Assembly (NCBI RefSeq): GCF_000331995.1
Contig: NC_020134.1
Span: 1-64,000 of the forward strand
Origin: Thermoclostridium stercorarium subsp. stercorarium DSM 8532
GTDB lineage: Bacteria; Bacillota; Clostridia; DSM-8532
Reading direction: 5' to 3'
DNA length: 64,000 nt
Shown here in pieces: positions 1 to 11,442 of this stretch. The stretch's first letter is position 1, and the number at the start of each line of letters is the position of its first letter. Position numbers and translations under genes: made by a program. The notes beneath the pieces are model-generated. The model had not been told where the DNA came from, searched no databases, and was given only the letters and a program-made list of their open reading frames with translations.

Positions 1-33
1 TTTTTACGACAATTTTTTAGGCCGATAGCTTTA

Positions 34-62
34 TTGAAACATAAGGTCAAGTTTGATATAGT
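34..62 (+). promoter_or_regulatory. Probable dnaA promoter
   Basis: TTGAAA at 34-39 and TATAGT at 57-62 are separated by 17 bases, a good sigma-A arrangement. The expected start lies near 69, about 30 bases before the dnaA start codon. Only 33 bases of upstream sequence are present, so other promoters or DnaA boxes further upstream cannot be judged. Confidence 0.55.
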
Positions 63-100
63 AAAAGATAACGGTTAATTTTTTGCCTGGAGGAATAAAA

Positions 101-1423
101 ATGTTATCAGCACAGGAAATTTGGAGCAAAGTTGAAAAGCTTTTGGAAACAGAACTGACCAGAATAAGTCTTGATACATGGATTAAAACCGCCAAACCTT
201 TAAGCATGACACAGGATACGTTTACCATAGAAGCTCCGTCAGAATTTAACAGGGACATACTGAAAACACGTTATATTCCTCTGATAACTAATGCAATAAA
301 AACCGTTACAAACAAAGAATACCATATTGAAGTAGTAGTGAAGGATTCTTACAATTCGACCTACGAGCAGAATTCCAATGAGGGTTCAAATTATTATTCC
401 TCACTATTAAATCCGAAATATACCTTTGATACATTTGTAAGGGGCAGCGGTAACCAGTTCGCTCATGCAGGCGCTGTTGCGGTGGCCGAATGCCCTGCAA
501 AAAGGTATAACCCTTTTTTCATTTACGGCGGAGTGGGTCTTGGCAAGACTCATCTTATGCACGCCATAGGCCACTATATTCTTGAACAGAACAAAAATGC
601 AAAGGTATTGTATGTAACATCTGAAAAATTTACCAATGAGCTTATTAACTCAATTAAAGATGATAAAAACGAAGAATTCAGAAACAAATACAGAAACATT
701 GATGTGCTTCTTATTGACGATATTCAGTTTATTGTCGGTAAGGAAAGAACACAGGAAGAATTTTTCCATACCTTTAACGCTTTATACGAAGCCCAGAAAC
801 AGATCATTATTTCAAGCGACAAACCGCCCAAGGAAATTGCAACCCTGGAGGACAGGCTCAGATCCCGGTTTGAATGGGGGCTTATCGCGGATATCCAGGC
901 ACCTGATTTTGAAACGAGGATTGCCATATTAAAGAAAAAAGCGCAAATGGAAAAATTTGAAGTTCCTGATGACGTTATGGCATATATTGCCGAAAACATA
1001 GTGTCAAACATACGGGAACTGGAAGGGGCACTGAACAGAGTTGTTGCCTATGCGTCGCTTACAAATAGTCCCCTTACCGTTGATTTGGCCAAAGAATGCC
1101 TTAAGCAGCTGATATCAAACAATAAAACAAAAGAGATAAATCCGTCGGTGATAATAAAAACGGTATCCCGTTATTTTGACATCAATCCTGAGTCGATTGT
1201 CGGAAAGAAAAGATCAAGGGATGTAAGTTACCCGAGGCAGATAGCCATGTATCTCTGCCGTGAACTGACCGATCTTTCTTTGCCGAAAATAGGACAGGCC
1301 TTTGGAGGAAGAGACCATACAACCGTTTTGCACGCCTATGAAAAAGTGCTGGAAGACATAGAAAGAAATTCTGAAATAAGAAGGGCAGTTATGGAAATGA
1401 AGAAAAATATTACCGGTGCTTAA
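101..1423 (+). CDS. dnaA: Chromosomal replication initiator protein DnaA
   Basis: DnaA is the AAA+ ATPase that binds DnaA boxes at oriC and opens the origin. The 440-aa product has the standard layout: N-terminal helicase-interaction domain, a variable linker near residues 85-105, Walker [10 protein letters not shown] near residue 143, Walker B LLIDDIQF near 203, and a C-terminal helix-turn-helix with the signature [15 protein letters not shown] near 401-415. The start is ATG 101, not the TTG at 83, because GGAGG at 89-93 sits eight bases before this ATG. It is the first gene of the window and is followed by an origin-like intergenic region and dnaN, the classic order. Confidence 0.98.
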   Translation: MLSAQEIWSKVEKLLETELTRISLDTWIKTAKPLSMTQDTFTIEAPSEFNRDILKTRYIPLITNAIKTVTNKEYHIEVVVKDSYNSTYEQNSNEGSNYYSSLLNPKYTFDTFVRGSGNQFAHAGAVAVAECPAKRYNPFFIYGGVGLGKTHLMHAIGHYILEQNKNAKVLYVTSEKFTNELINSIKDDKNEEFRNKYRNIDVLLIDDIQFIVGKERTQEEFFHTFNALYEAQKQIIISSDKPPKEIATLEDRLRSRFEWGLIADIQAPDFETRIAILKKKAQMEKFEVPDDVMAYIAENIVSNIRELEGALNRVVAYASLTNSPLTVDLAKECLKQLISNNKTKEINPSVIIKTVSRYFDINPESIVGKKRSRDVSYPRQIAMYLCRELTDLSLPKIGQAFGGRDHTTVLHAYEKVLEDIERNSEIRRAVMEMKKNITGA

Positions 1424-1706
1424 TCTTATTTACATTTGGCCCTTATCCTGTATTTTTTTTGGCCTAAATTTTATCAACAAAATCCAGTGGATGATTTGTT
1501 TTTTTTATGTGGATAACATATATGTTCAACCGAAAATTTTGTTTCTGTGAATTAAAAAACAGGTTATCAACAGAAATTTCAACAGGCAATAACCGGGAAA
1601 TATCAGGGGAAAAAAGATTTTTCAACAAATTTCACAGCCCTTATTACTCCTAATACGGGATCAAGAAATCAATAATATGATATGAAGATAAATGGAGGTT
1701 TAGAAC
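1424..1706. other. oriC: Probable oriC region with DnaA boxes
   Basis: This 283-base AT-rich spacer between dnaA and dnaN has no credible ORF. It contains TTATCAACA at 1471-1479 and 1564-1572 on the plus strand, and TGTGGATAA at 1508-1516, which is a perfect TTATCCACA box on the minus strand. Looser boxes are ATTTCAACA at 1576-1584 and TTTTCAACA at 1619-1627. In Firmicutes the unwinding element normally lies between dnaA and dnaN, so this is the likely unwinding side of a bipartite origin. The dnaN promoter must also lie here. Confidence 0.8.
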
Positions 1707-2798
1707 ATGAATTTTTCCTGTAATAAACAAGATTTACTGGAAGCAATTACTACAGTGCAAAAAGCTGTTATGAGTAAAGCTACATTACCAATATTGGAAG
1801 GAATTTACATTGAAGCAGGGGATTCACTTAAGCTTGTAGGAAACTGTTTTGACATGGGCATTGAATACTACGTAAATGCGGACATAAAGGAAAAAGGATC
1901 CATTGTGCTTAATTCTAAAATGTTCAGTGACATCATAAGAGGCCTTCCGGATTCAGAAGTATTCATACATGAAAAGGAAAACTATGTTGTAGTCATAGAA
2001 TGCAGTAATTCATATTTTGAAATTAAAGGCCTTTCTCCGGAAGGATATCCCATGCTTCCGGAGATCGAAGAAAAGGATAAAATTACCGTTCAGCAGTCTG
2101 CTTTAAAGGATATGATAAGGAAAACAATATATGCAATCAGTAATGATGAGAAAAATAAAATTTTGACGGGTTCATTGATGGAAGCAAGTGACGGGGAAAT
2201 AACAATGGTTTCCCTTGACGGGTACAGGCTTGCTATAGCTAAGACCTTCATAAAGGAAGTTGTTTCGTTTAAAGCAATTATACCCGGAAAAAATCTTGGA
2301 GAAATATATAAGGTCCTGGAACAGTCTGATGAAAAGGTAAAGATAACCCTTTCAACTAATCAGGCTTTGTTTGAGTTTGAAAACTGCAGAATAATTTCAA
2401 AGCTTATAGACGGAGAGTATATGAATTACAGAAGCTTTATACCTGAGAAATTTGAAACTCAGGTAGAAGTAAATGTAAAGGAATTTACAAAAGGAATTGA
2501 GAGAGCTTCGGTTATAATGAGTGAAGAAAACAAATATCCTGTAAAGCTGATTATTGAAGGGGACAGTATGCTGATTACTTCAAGTACGAAGTTCGGGATT
2601 TCAAAGGAACAGATTGAAGTAAGCACGAACGGAAGCAATATGACAATAGGTTTCAATCCGAGGTTCCTGCTTGATTCGTTCAGAGTGATAGAGGATGAGA
2701 AAGTGGAGATTTATTTCAGTTCACCTGTGGGGCCATGTGTGGTTAAGCCGATAGAAAGTGATAAATTTACCTTTATGATTTTGCCGGTAAGGATTTGA
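1707..2798 (+). CDS. dnaN: DNA polymerase III beta subunit (sliding clamp)
   Basis: The product is the ring-shaped processivity clamp that holds DNA polymerase III and repair polymerases on DNA. At 363 aa it is the usual length for the three-domain beta subunit, starting MNFSCNKQDLLEAITTVQKAV and ending with the family-typical MILPVRI. GGAGG at 1693-1697 precedes ATG 1707. The gene lies immediately downstream of the origin spacer, and recF follows 24 bases after its stop, so the two are probably cotranscribed. The DinB-type polymerase at 34695 carries a matching clamp-binding motif. Confidence 0.98.
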   Translation: MNFSCNKQDLLEAITTVQKAVMSKATLPILEGIYIEAGDSLKLVGNCFDMGIEYYVNADIKEKGSIVLNSKMFSDIIRGLPDSEVFIHEKENYVVVIECSNSYFEIKGLSPEGYPMLPEIEEKDKITVQQSALKDMIRKTIYAISNDEKNKILTGSLMEASDGEITMVSLDGYRLAIAKTFIKEVVSFKAIIPGKNLGEIYKVLEQSDEKVKITLSTNQALFEFENCRIISKLIDGEYMNYRSFIPEKFETQVEVNVKEFTKGIERASVIMSEENKYPVKLIIEGDSMLITSSTKFGISKEQIEVSTNGSNMTIGFNPRFLLDSFRVIEDEKVEIYFSSPVGPCVVKPIESDKFTFMILPVRI

Positions 2799-2822
2799 CG
2801 GTCCGACTGGACGGTGTAATAG

Positions 2823-3905
2823 ATGGGAATAAAAAGAATCAGGCTTAAAAATTTCAGAAATTACATAGATGAAGAGATAAATTTCTCGGATAATATTACC
2901 CTTATTTACGGAGAAAACGCCCAGGGGAAAACAAATATAATTGAAGCATTATATTTGTTTTCCACCGGCAAATCTCACAGGACCGGCAATACAAACGAAC
3001 TTATAAGATATGGAGAAACTTTTTTTGATATCCTGCTTGAGTTTGAAGATAATAATTATTTACAGAGCATGGAAATAAAATATGAAAAAGGAGACAGGAA
3101 AAAACTGTTTATCAATGATGTAAAAAAAGAAAAAATGTCCGACCTCTTGGGTGTTGTTCCTTCAGTCCTTTTTTCTCCTGAAAGCCTTTCATGCATAAAA
3201 GGATCGCCGGGTGAAAGAAGAAAGGTTATAGATATTGTGTTATGTCAAATAAGTAAAAAGTATCTTTTCAATTTGCAAAAGTACAGTAAAATAGTTAAAA
3301 ATAAAAATGTATTATTAAAAAAAAAGCAATACAATTCACAGATAGATGTATGGAATGAAAGTCTGGCAAAGACCGGAGCCGATATTATACGGGAAAGAAG
3401 GAGACTGGTATCAAGCCTTGAAAAAAGAATGAAAAGGATTATGCTGGGGATATCAGAAGGTACCGAAGATGTGAGTTTGCGTTACAGAACCAGTATAGGT
3501 GAGGATGGGGAAGAATACCGGAGTTTAATGGATATACTGGCAAAAAATAAAGAAAAGGAAATTGAACACGGAATATGTTTATACGGCCCCCACAGGGATG
3601 AGATCGAAATACTGTTAAACAGCAAGAATTCCAGATATTACTGCTCTCAGGGACAGCAGAGATCTTTGGCCCTTGCATTGAACATTGCAGTTATGGAGGA
3701 AATAGAGGAAAAAACGCGAAAAACCCCTGTTTTACTCCTTGATGATGTTATGTCGGAACTGGATGAAAATCGCCGTAATTATTTGTATGATTTAATAAAG
3801 GATAAGCAGGCTGTTATAACTTCTACCGATAAGACCCAATTCCGGATTTCAGATGATAAGGTATCGTACGTAAAAATAAGAAATGGTACAGTGGTTAGAA
3901 TTTAA
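2823..3905 (+). CDS. recF: DNA replication and repair protein RecF
   Basis: RecF is an SMC-like ATPase that binds gapped DNA and helps RecOR load RecA. The 360-aa protein has Walker A GENAQGKTN near residue 30, the ABC-type signature region around CSQGQQRSLALALN, and Walker B VLLLDDVMSELD near residue 301, in the expected order and spacing. Many Firmicutes have a small S4-domain gene between dnaN and recF; here only 24 bases separate them and no such gene is present. RemB and gyrB follow in the same direction. Confidence 0.97.
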   Translation: MGIKRIRLKNFRNYIDEEINFSDNITLIYGENAQGKTNIIEALYLFSTGKSHRTGNTNELIRYGETFFDILLEFEDNNYLQSMEIKYEKGDRKKLFINDVKKEKMSDLLGVVPSVLFSPESLSCIKGSPGERRKVIDIVLCQISKKYLFNLQKYSKIVKNKNVLLKKKQYNSQIDVWNESLAKTGADIIRERRRLVSSLEKRMKRIMLGISEGTEDVSLRYRTSIGEDGEEYRSLMDILAKNKEKEIEHGICLYGPHRDEIEILLNSKNSRYYCSQGQQRSLALALNIAVMEEIEEKTRKTPVLLLDDVMSELDENRRNYLYDLIKDKQAVITSTDKTQFRISDDKVSYVKIRNGTVVRI

Positions 3906-3944
3906 ATTATTATTAAATATTACCAAATCTGATTGGGTGATATA

Positions 3945-4202
3945 ATGTTTTTGCATATTGGCGGAGATTATATGGTTTTTACTAAAGATATTGTAGCAAT
4001 AATTGATATGGAAAGATCAACCGTATCGCAGGATACACGAAATTTTTTGAAAACATCGGAGGAAGAAGGTTTCATTGTTAACGTGGATGAAAATGAACTT
4101 CCAAAATCAATTATAATAACACAGGGAAAATACAGTAATAAAGTTTACCTCTCTCCAATTTCAACAACCACTTTATATAAGCGGTTTATGAAAAAAGAGT
4201 AA
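3945..4202 (+). CDS. remB: Extracellular matrix regulator RemB (DUF370 family)
   Basis: The 85-aa protein begins MFLHIGGDYMVFTKDIVAIID and matches the small DUF370/RemB (YaaB) family that lies between recF and gyrB in many Firmicutes. RemA/RemB-type proteins are DNA-binding regulators of biofilm-matrix genes in Bacillus; the role in this organism is not shown by sequence. The start is ATG 3945, preceded by GGGTGA at 3935-3940, rather than the upstream TTG at 3933. It is 39 bases from recF and 27 from gyrB, so it is probably part of the same operon. Confidence 0.85.
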   Translation: MFLHIGGDYMVFTKDIVAIIDMERSTVSQDTRNFLKTSEEEGFIVNVDENELPKSIIITQGKYSNKVYLSPISTTTLYKRFMKKE

Positions 4203-4229
4203 TAAAAAAGAAATGGAGGAATAGTTTAA

Positions 4230-6161
<1,932 letters not shown>

Positions 6162-6162
6162 A

Positions 6163-6193
6163 GAAATGTTTCACGTGAAACATTTCTTTTTTT
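6163..6193 (+). terminator. Intrinsic terminator of the recF-remB-gyrB unit
   Basis: A 24-base perfect inverted repeat at 6163-6186 is followed by seven T residues at 6187-6193. It begins one base after the gyrB stop. The core of the hairpin is a perfect parS sequence, so one piece of DNA may serve as a transcription terminator and a ParB-binding site. Confidence 0.8.
6167..6182. promoter_or_regulatory. parS: parS centromere site 1
   Basis: TGTTTCACGTGAAACA is an exact match to the widespread bacterial parS consensus TGTTNCACGTGAAACA bound by Spo0J/ParB. It lies 2.96 kb upstream of parA and about 5 kb from the origin. A second identical copy is at 9026-9041. Confidence 0.93.
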
Positions 6194-6864
6194 ATCTTAA
6201 GTATTTGTAATGGAAATTTTTAATATGCAGTTGTTAAGCTGCTATTAAATAACCGGAGAGTCAGGCTTTTAACACAAACAAAAATGGCTGATATTGATAT
6301 TTAGCATCCACATAATTCGTCGATTATTTGACTTATCCTTATTGTTTTGAAATTCTGTAAATTGCCGTTTCATTAAAGCCAAAATTAATGATTTTTCGCT
6401 TTTCTGATACACAAAAACAATTCTATAGTAAATTTTCATTTAGAACGGCGATATTAAGCATGTTTTAAGAGTAAGTACGTACCGCTGCGATATTTTTTTA
6501 TGTGCGCGTAAGTTTCAACATGCATCAGTTATGTGTCCTGCGTCTGTAAAAATCTTAAGCATGGCTTCCATTAAACTGACAAAATTACTTCAAGCGTTCG
6601 TCTGTTAAGGTAATCTTATGTTTGACTTATTTAGATTACTCACTAATAGAATGTTTTTTCATAGCTCCTATTTTGACTGAGGAGTTTGCATATGGCTTAT
6701 GCGGACTCTATTAATGAAATACTGTACCATAACCATAAAATTTTTTTTTGCAGTATTATAATATTTTACAAAAAAGTGCTCTTCGACATAGTTTCTGCAG
6801 CAATTTTTTTATTTTTATATCTGCCAATCACTAAATATTACTATGCATACTTTTCCATAACTGT
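6194..6864. other. AT-rich spacer without a supported gene
   Basis: No ORF here has a credible start, ribosome site or recognisable family. The one open frame at 6686-6883 is Phe/Ile/Lys rich, low complexity and runs into the IS end. A 12-base sequence CATGGCTTCCAT at 6560-6571 recurs at 8578-8589 beyond the IS with some similarity around it. The stretch was probably continuous with 8280-9025 before the IS30-type element inserted. Confidence 0.6.
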
Positions 6865-6879
6865 ATTAAATAATTTTTT
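6865..6879. repeat. 15-bp direct repeat flanking the IS (left copy)
   Basis: ATTAAATAATTTTTT here is repeated exactly at 8265-8279, just outside the other end of the IS30-type element. The position suggests a long target-site duplication. The composition is low complexity, so chance identity is possible. Confidence 0.55.
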
Positions 6880-6991
6880 GTAAATTGCAATATTAAATGC
6901 AACACCTATAGTGGAAATCATCCATAATTTTAGGTGTTAAAGTACAACATCATCTTTTAGCCCTTCTTAACTACTATCTTGAGCGAGTGCA

Positions 6992-7048
6992 GAGGGTAGT
7001 CAAGGGTTATCGATAGATAAGACAAAGTCTTTACCCTTGACTACCCTC
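6992..7048 (-). terminator. Strong hairpin downstream of the transposase inside the IS
   Basis: GAGGGTAGTCAAGGGT at 6992-7007 and ACCCTTGACTACCCTC at 7033-7048 form a perfect 16-bp stem with a 25-base loop, 32 bases beyond the transposase stop. An outer 8-bp pair (AGCCCTTC about 6959, GAAGGGCT about 7074) encloses it. There is no T-run, so simple rho-independent termination is uncertain. It may block transcripts entering or leaving the IS. Confidence 0.4.
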
Positions 7049-7080
7049 AAATGAGCTTTAAAATATCTTGGATGAAGGGC

Positions 7081-8190
<1,110 letters not shown>

Positions 8191-8264
8191 TCATACATGA
8201 TTTCTCACTATGGTTGTCAATTATTTATTTCATTTTACTGTTGCATTTAATTTTACAACGAACC

Positions 8265-8279
8265 ATTAAATAATTTTTT
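8265..8279. repeat. 15-bp direct repeat flanking the IS (right copy)
   Basis: Exact second copy of ATTAAATAATTTTTT found at 6865-6879. See the left copy for interpretation. Confidence 0.55.
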
Positions 8280-8609
8280 ATTATTTTACACGTAATTATT
8301 AATTTTTGACAGATAATTATTTGAGAATATTTACATTTGAATATTAACCAAAATTTTGTCTTTAAAAATAATGAATTTCAGCTGCAATACATTAAGGTTT
8401 TTATCAGCCGGCTGATATTTAACACAAATTTTTTTGGTATCACGTTTTAATCTTAAATACAGTTTTATTTCTTAAAAAATGTTTTAATTAATTTTGATAA
8501 TTTATCTATAGGCCAATTTTATTAGTACAACATGAACAGAATTTTTAATTTAATTTTTTGCCTGAAAGGGCAGTAAACATGGCTTCCATAATACTGGTCT
8601 GAATTAAAA

Positions 8610-8855
8610 TTAGCTAAAGACAGTAAATTTATTTGCTCCAGCTGTGTAAGCCTTCATAATATTTCCTGAGCATGTAAACCGAGGATCTGTATCATTGCTT
8701 CCAGCAAAAACATCAGTTTTTCCTGTCAATGTTATGACTAAAGCATCATCAGTTAAAACATATTCTGTCCGTGTTTCATTAATTACCTGAACCCAAGTGT
8801 CAAAAGTTGTCATACTTAATAAGTAGTACATGAAATGTAAAGTTTTAAATATCAT
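8610..8855 (-). pseudogene. Possible gene remnant, 81-aa open frame of unknown family
   Basis: The frame has protein-like composition, especially over the last 60 residues (for example GKTDVFAGSNDTDPRF and IMKAYTAGANKFTVF), unlike the surrounding AT-rich sequence. No ribosome site precedes the ATG at 8855, and the first 14 residues look like translated spacer. I do not recognise a family. It may be the C-terminal scrap of a larger, perhaps secreted, protein left by decay. The rest of 8280-9025 holds no gene that I can support. Confidence 0.25.
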
Positions 8856-9025
8856 TATTATTGCAATTAAAATTTTTGTAAAGTGTTAAAATATAGCATT
8901 ATTTTTAAAAATAATCTATTTATAATTTTTTCGTTATAGACCGTTTCATTATTCCAATAAGTAAAGTCATATTTTATTAAGGAAATAATATCTCTTTATA
9001 AGACATAATTCGTTTGTATTAATAT

Positions 9026-9041
9026 TGTTTCACGTGAAACA
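9026..9041. promoter_or_regulatory. parS: parS centromere site 2
   Basis: TGTTTCACGTGAAACA, identical to the site at 6167-6182, lies 85 bases upstream of parA. It is the expected ParB-loading site next to the parAB operon. A ParB spreading complex from this site would cover the parA promoter, so autoregulation is plausible. Confidence 0.93.
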
Positions 9042-9076
9042 TTTTACTGTTTAAAGTTTATTTTCAAATATCTATA

Positions 9077-9085
9077 TGCTATAAT
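9077..9085 (+). promoter_or_regulatory. Extended -10 promoter for parAB
   Basis: TGCTATAAT is an extended -10 element located 40 bases before the parA ATG. No good -35 is seen (TTTATT at 9057), which is usual for extended -10 promoters. Confidence 0.5.
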
Positions 9086-9125
9086 GTTTTAAGTATTAGG
9101 TGGTATCAGGTGTGGGGTGTATGTA

Positions 9126-9893
9126 ATGTCAAAAATTATAGCAATCGCAAACCAGAAAGGTGGGGTAGGCAAAACCACAACTGCGGTAAATTTAAGTTCG
9201 TGTCTTGCTGTAAAAGGTAAAAAGGTACTTTTAATTGATATTGATCCGCAGGGAAATACTACAAGCGGACTTGGAATTGACAAGTCAAAAGTTGAAAAGT
9301 CAATTTACGATGTTATTATAAATGAAACTCCTATCGGGGAGACTTTTATAGAAACAAAGGTAAAAAATCTTACATTATCGCCGTCAAACATACAACTGGC
9401 AGGAGCAGAGGTTGAACTTGTATCTGTTATATCAAGAGAAACAAGGCTGAAACATGCTCTTAATGATATAAAAGAAGATTTTGACTTTATTATAATAGAC
9501 TGCCCACCGTCCCTTGGGCTTATTACAATCAACGCATTAACTGCCGCTGACACAATATTGGTCCCTATTCAGTGCGAATATTACGCACTTGAAGGACTGA
9601 GTCAGTTGATGAATACGGTAAAGTTGGTCCAGAAACATTTAAATCCCAATCTGAAAGTGGAAGGCGTAGTCTTGACGATGTTTGATGCGAGGACGAATTT
9701 ATCAATACAGGTAGTTGATGAAGTAAAGAAATATTTTGGAAATAAGGTTTACAAAACAATTATACCAAGAAATGTTCGGTTAAGCGAGGCGCCAAGTTAT
9801 GGACTTCCTATAATTCTTTATGACAGTAAGTCAAAAGGTGCTGAATGCTATATGGATCTGGCCGATGAAGTTATTGAATATTCGGGGGTATGA
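9126..9893 (+). CDS. parA: Chromosome partitioning ATPase ParA/Soj
   Basis: ParA is a Walker-type ATPase that drives origin segregation with ParB and, as Soj in Bacillus, modulates DnaA. The 255-aa product has the deviant Walker A KGGVGKTT at residues 11-18, the DIDPQGN motif, and IIDCPPSLG in Walker B position. The start is ATG 9126 with GGGGTG at 9114-9119. It overlaps parB by four bases (ATGA), indicating translational coupling. A parS site lies just upstream. Confidence 0.96.
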   Translation: MSKIIAIANQKGGVGKTTTAVNLSSCLAVKGKKVLLIDIDPQGNTTSGLGIDKSKVEKSIYDVIINETPIGETFIETKVKNLTLSPSNIQLAGAEVELVSVISRETRLKHALNDIKEDFDFIIIDCPPSLGLITINALTAADTILVPIQCEYYALEGLSQLMNTVKLVQKHLNPNLKVEGVVLTMFDARTNLSIQVVDEVKKYFGNKVYKTIIPRNVRLSEAPSYGLPIILYDSKSKGAECYMDLADEVIEYSGV

Positions 9894-10744
9894 AAATGAA
9901 AAAAGGACTCGGAAAAGGATTGGGGGCTCTTTTAGACACCGATAATATATTATCGGGTGATTCCGGTGTAATGGAGTTAAAAATCATTGATATAGAACCC
10001 AATAAGGAGCAGCCGAGAAAAAATTTTGATCAGGAAAAACTTCAGGCACTGGCGGAGTCTATAAAACAGCACGGTGTCGTTCAGCCTATTATAGTAAAAA
10101 AACAGGACAAAGGATATACAATTATTGCAGGGGAAAGAAGATGGCGTGCCGCAAAACTGGCGGGATTGAAAACAATTCCTGCGATAGTTAAGGATTTATC
10201 CTCAAGGGAAACTATGGAAATAGCGCTTATAGAAAATTTGCAAAGGGAGGATTTAAATCCGATTGAAGAAGCCGAAGCTTATCAGAAATTAATGGATGAG
10301 CATGGGCTTACACAGGAGGCGTTATCAAAACTAGTCGGAAAGAGCAGAGCAGCAATAGCCAATTCTGTAAGACTATTATCATTGCCAGATAAAATAAAGG
10401 ATATGCTGATTAACGAACAGTTGACGCCGGGCCATGCCAGGGCGCTTATAACGGTGGAAGATCCTGAGCGACAGATTAAACTGGCCGAGGAAATTATTGA
10501 AAAAGACTTAAGTGTGCGCGAAACCGAAAAGTTGGTGAATGAACGGAAAAATGAAAAGAAACAGAAAAGAAAGGCTGCAAAAGATCCAACTATACTTGAT
10601 ATTGAAGAAAAACTTAAAAGCATATTGGGAACAAAAGTGGAACTGCGTCATAACAAGAACAAAGGAAAAATCGTCATTGAATATTATTCAAATGATGAAT
10701 TTAACAGGATTATAGAATTTATAACTAAAGATGTAAATTTTTAG
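9890..10744 (+). CDS. parB: Chromosome partitioning protein ParB/Spo0J
   Basis: ParB is the CTPase and DNA clamp that loads at parS and spreads, recruiting condensin. The 284-aa protein has the N-terminal ParA-interaction motif KKGLGKGLGALL, the CTP-binding region with GERRWRAAKLAG, the ENLQREDLNPIEEA motif, a helix-turn-helix around LVGKSRAAIANSVRLL, and a C-terminal dimerisation region. ATG 9890 overlaps parA. ATG 9896, six bases later and better spaced from GGGGG at 9884-9888, may be the true start. Confidence 0.96.
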   Translation: MKMKKGLGKGLGALLDTDNILSGDSGVMELKIIDIEPNKEQPRKNFDQEKLQALAESIKQHGVVQPIIVKKQDKGYTIIAGERRWRAAKLAGLKTIPAIVKDLSSRETMEIALIENLQREDLNPIEEAEAYQKLMDEHGLTQEALSKLVGKSRAAIANSVRLLSLPDKIKDMLINEQLTPGHARALITVEDPERQIKLAEEIIEKDLSVRETEKLVNERKNEKKQKRKAAKDPTILDIEEKLKSILGTKVELRHNKNKGKIVIEYYSNDEFNRIIEFITKDVNF

Positions 10745-10944
10745 GATGCGTTTATTTTTGGTTGTATTGCATTTTTTATGTCATGGTAATATAATTTCAT
10801 TAAGTCCCAGCTTGTACTGTCTAAAGCTAAAATAAAGGCTTTTACTGATGTTGCTATAACATGGAAATTTAATTATAATATTCCTTCAGAATGCCTTTTT
10901 AAAATCAGCACAGGTTGGTTTCATTATCTTATGGAGGGATATTG

Positions 10945-11415
10945 GTGGAAAAATATATTTTATATGCGTCCTTAGCCATGTCGTCAGTTTCCGTTGTTTT
11001 TTTTCTCATACTTAACTTTAGAGTTAACCGAATGATAAAAAAATACAAACATTTTATGCATGGGTTGGGAGACAGCGATGTGGAAAATCTGATGATATCA
11101 TATCTTGATAATTTGGAAAAATTAAAGAATGAAGTACATAACGACGTAAATAAAAGGATTGAGAAATTGGAAAACAAGATTCCTGGGTGTTTGCAACATG
11201 TGGGAATGGTAAGTTATAATGCTTTTGATAATGTCGGCAACAATATGAGCTTTTCGGTGGCATTACTTGATGAAAACAGGGACGGATTTGTATTGACCGG
11301 CATATATACAAGGGAAAATTCCTACGTTTATGCGAAAGAGATTGTTAAGGGAGAACCACAGAGGAAATTGTCTTCTGAAGAATTCGAAGCAATTAATAAG
11401 GCTTTTGATAAATAG
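10945..11415 (+). CDS. DUF4446 family membrane-anchored protein
   Basis: The roughly 156-aa protein has an N-terminal transmembrane segment (YILYASLAMSSVSVVFFLIL), then a coiled-coil-like stretch near residues 40-75, and a conserved domain with VGMVSYNAFDNVGNNMSFSVALLDENRDG. This matches DUF4446, a Firmicutes family often placed near parB and serS. Its function is unknown. The start is GTG 10945 (or TTG 10942), chosen because GGAGG at 10933-10937 is spaced seven bases away. serS follows after 27 bases, so cotranscription is likely. Confidence 0.75.
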   Translation: MEKYILYASLAMSSVSVVFFLILNFRVNRMIKKYKHFMHGLGDSDVENLMISYLDNLEKLKNEVHNDVNKRIEKLENKIPGCLQHVGMVSYNAFDNVGNNMSFSVALLDENRDGFVLTGIYTRENSYVYAKEIVKGEPQRKLSSEEFEAINKAFDK

Positions 11416-11442
11416 AAATTATTAGTCAAAGAGGTGTTTCAA

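Noticed and set aside
6686-6883. 65-aa open frame upstream of the IS
   Set aside because: Low-complexity, no ribosome site, runs into the IS boundary, no family resemblance.
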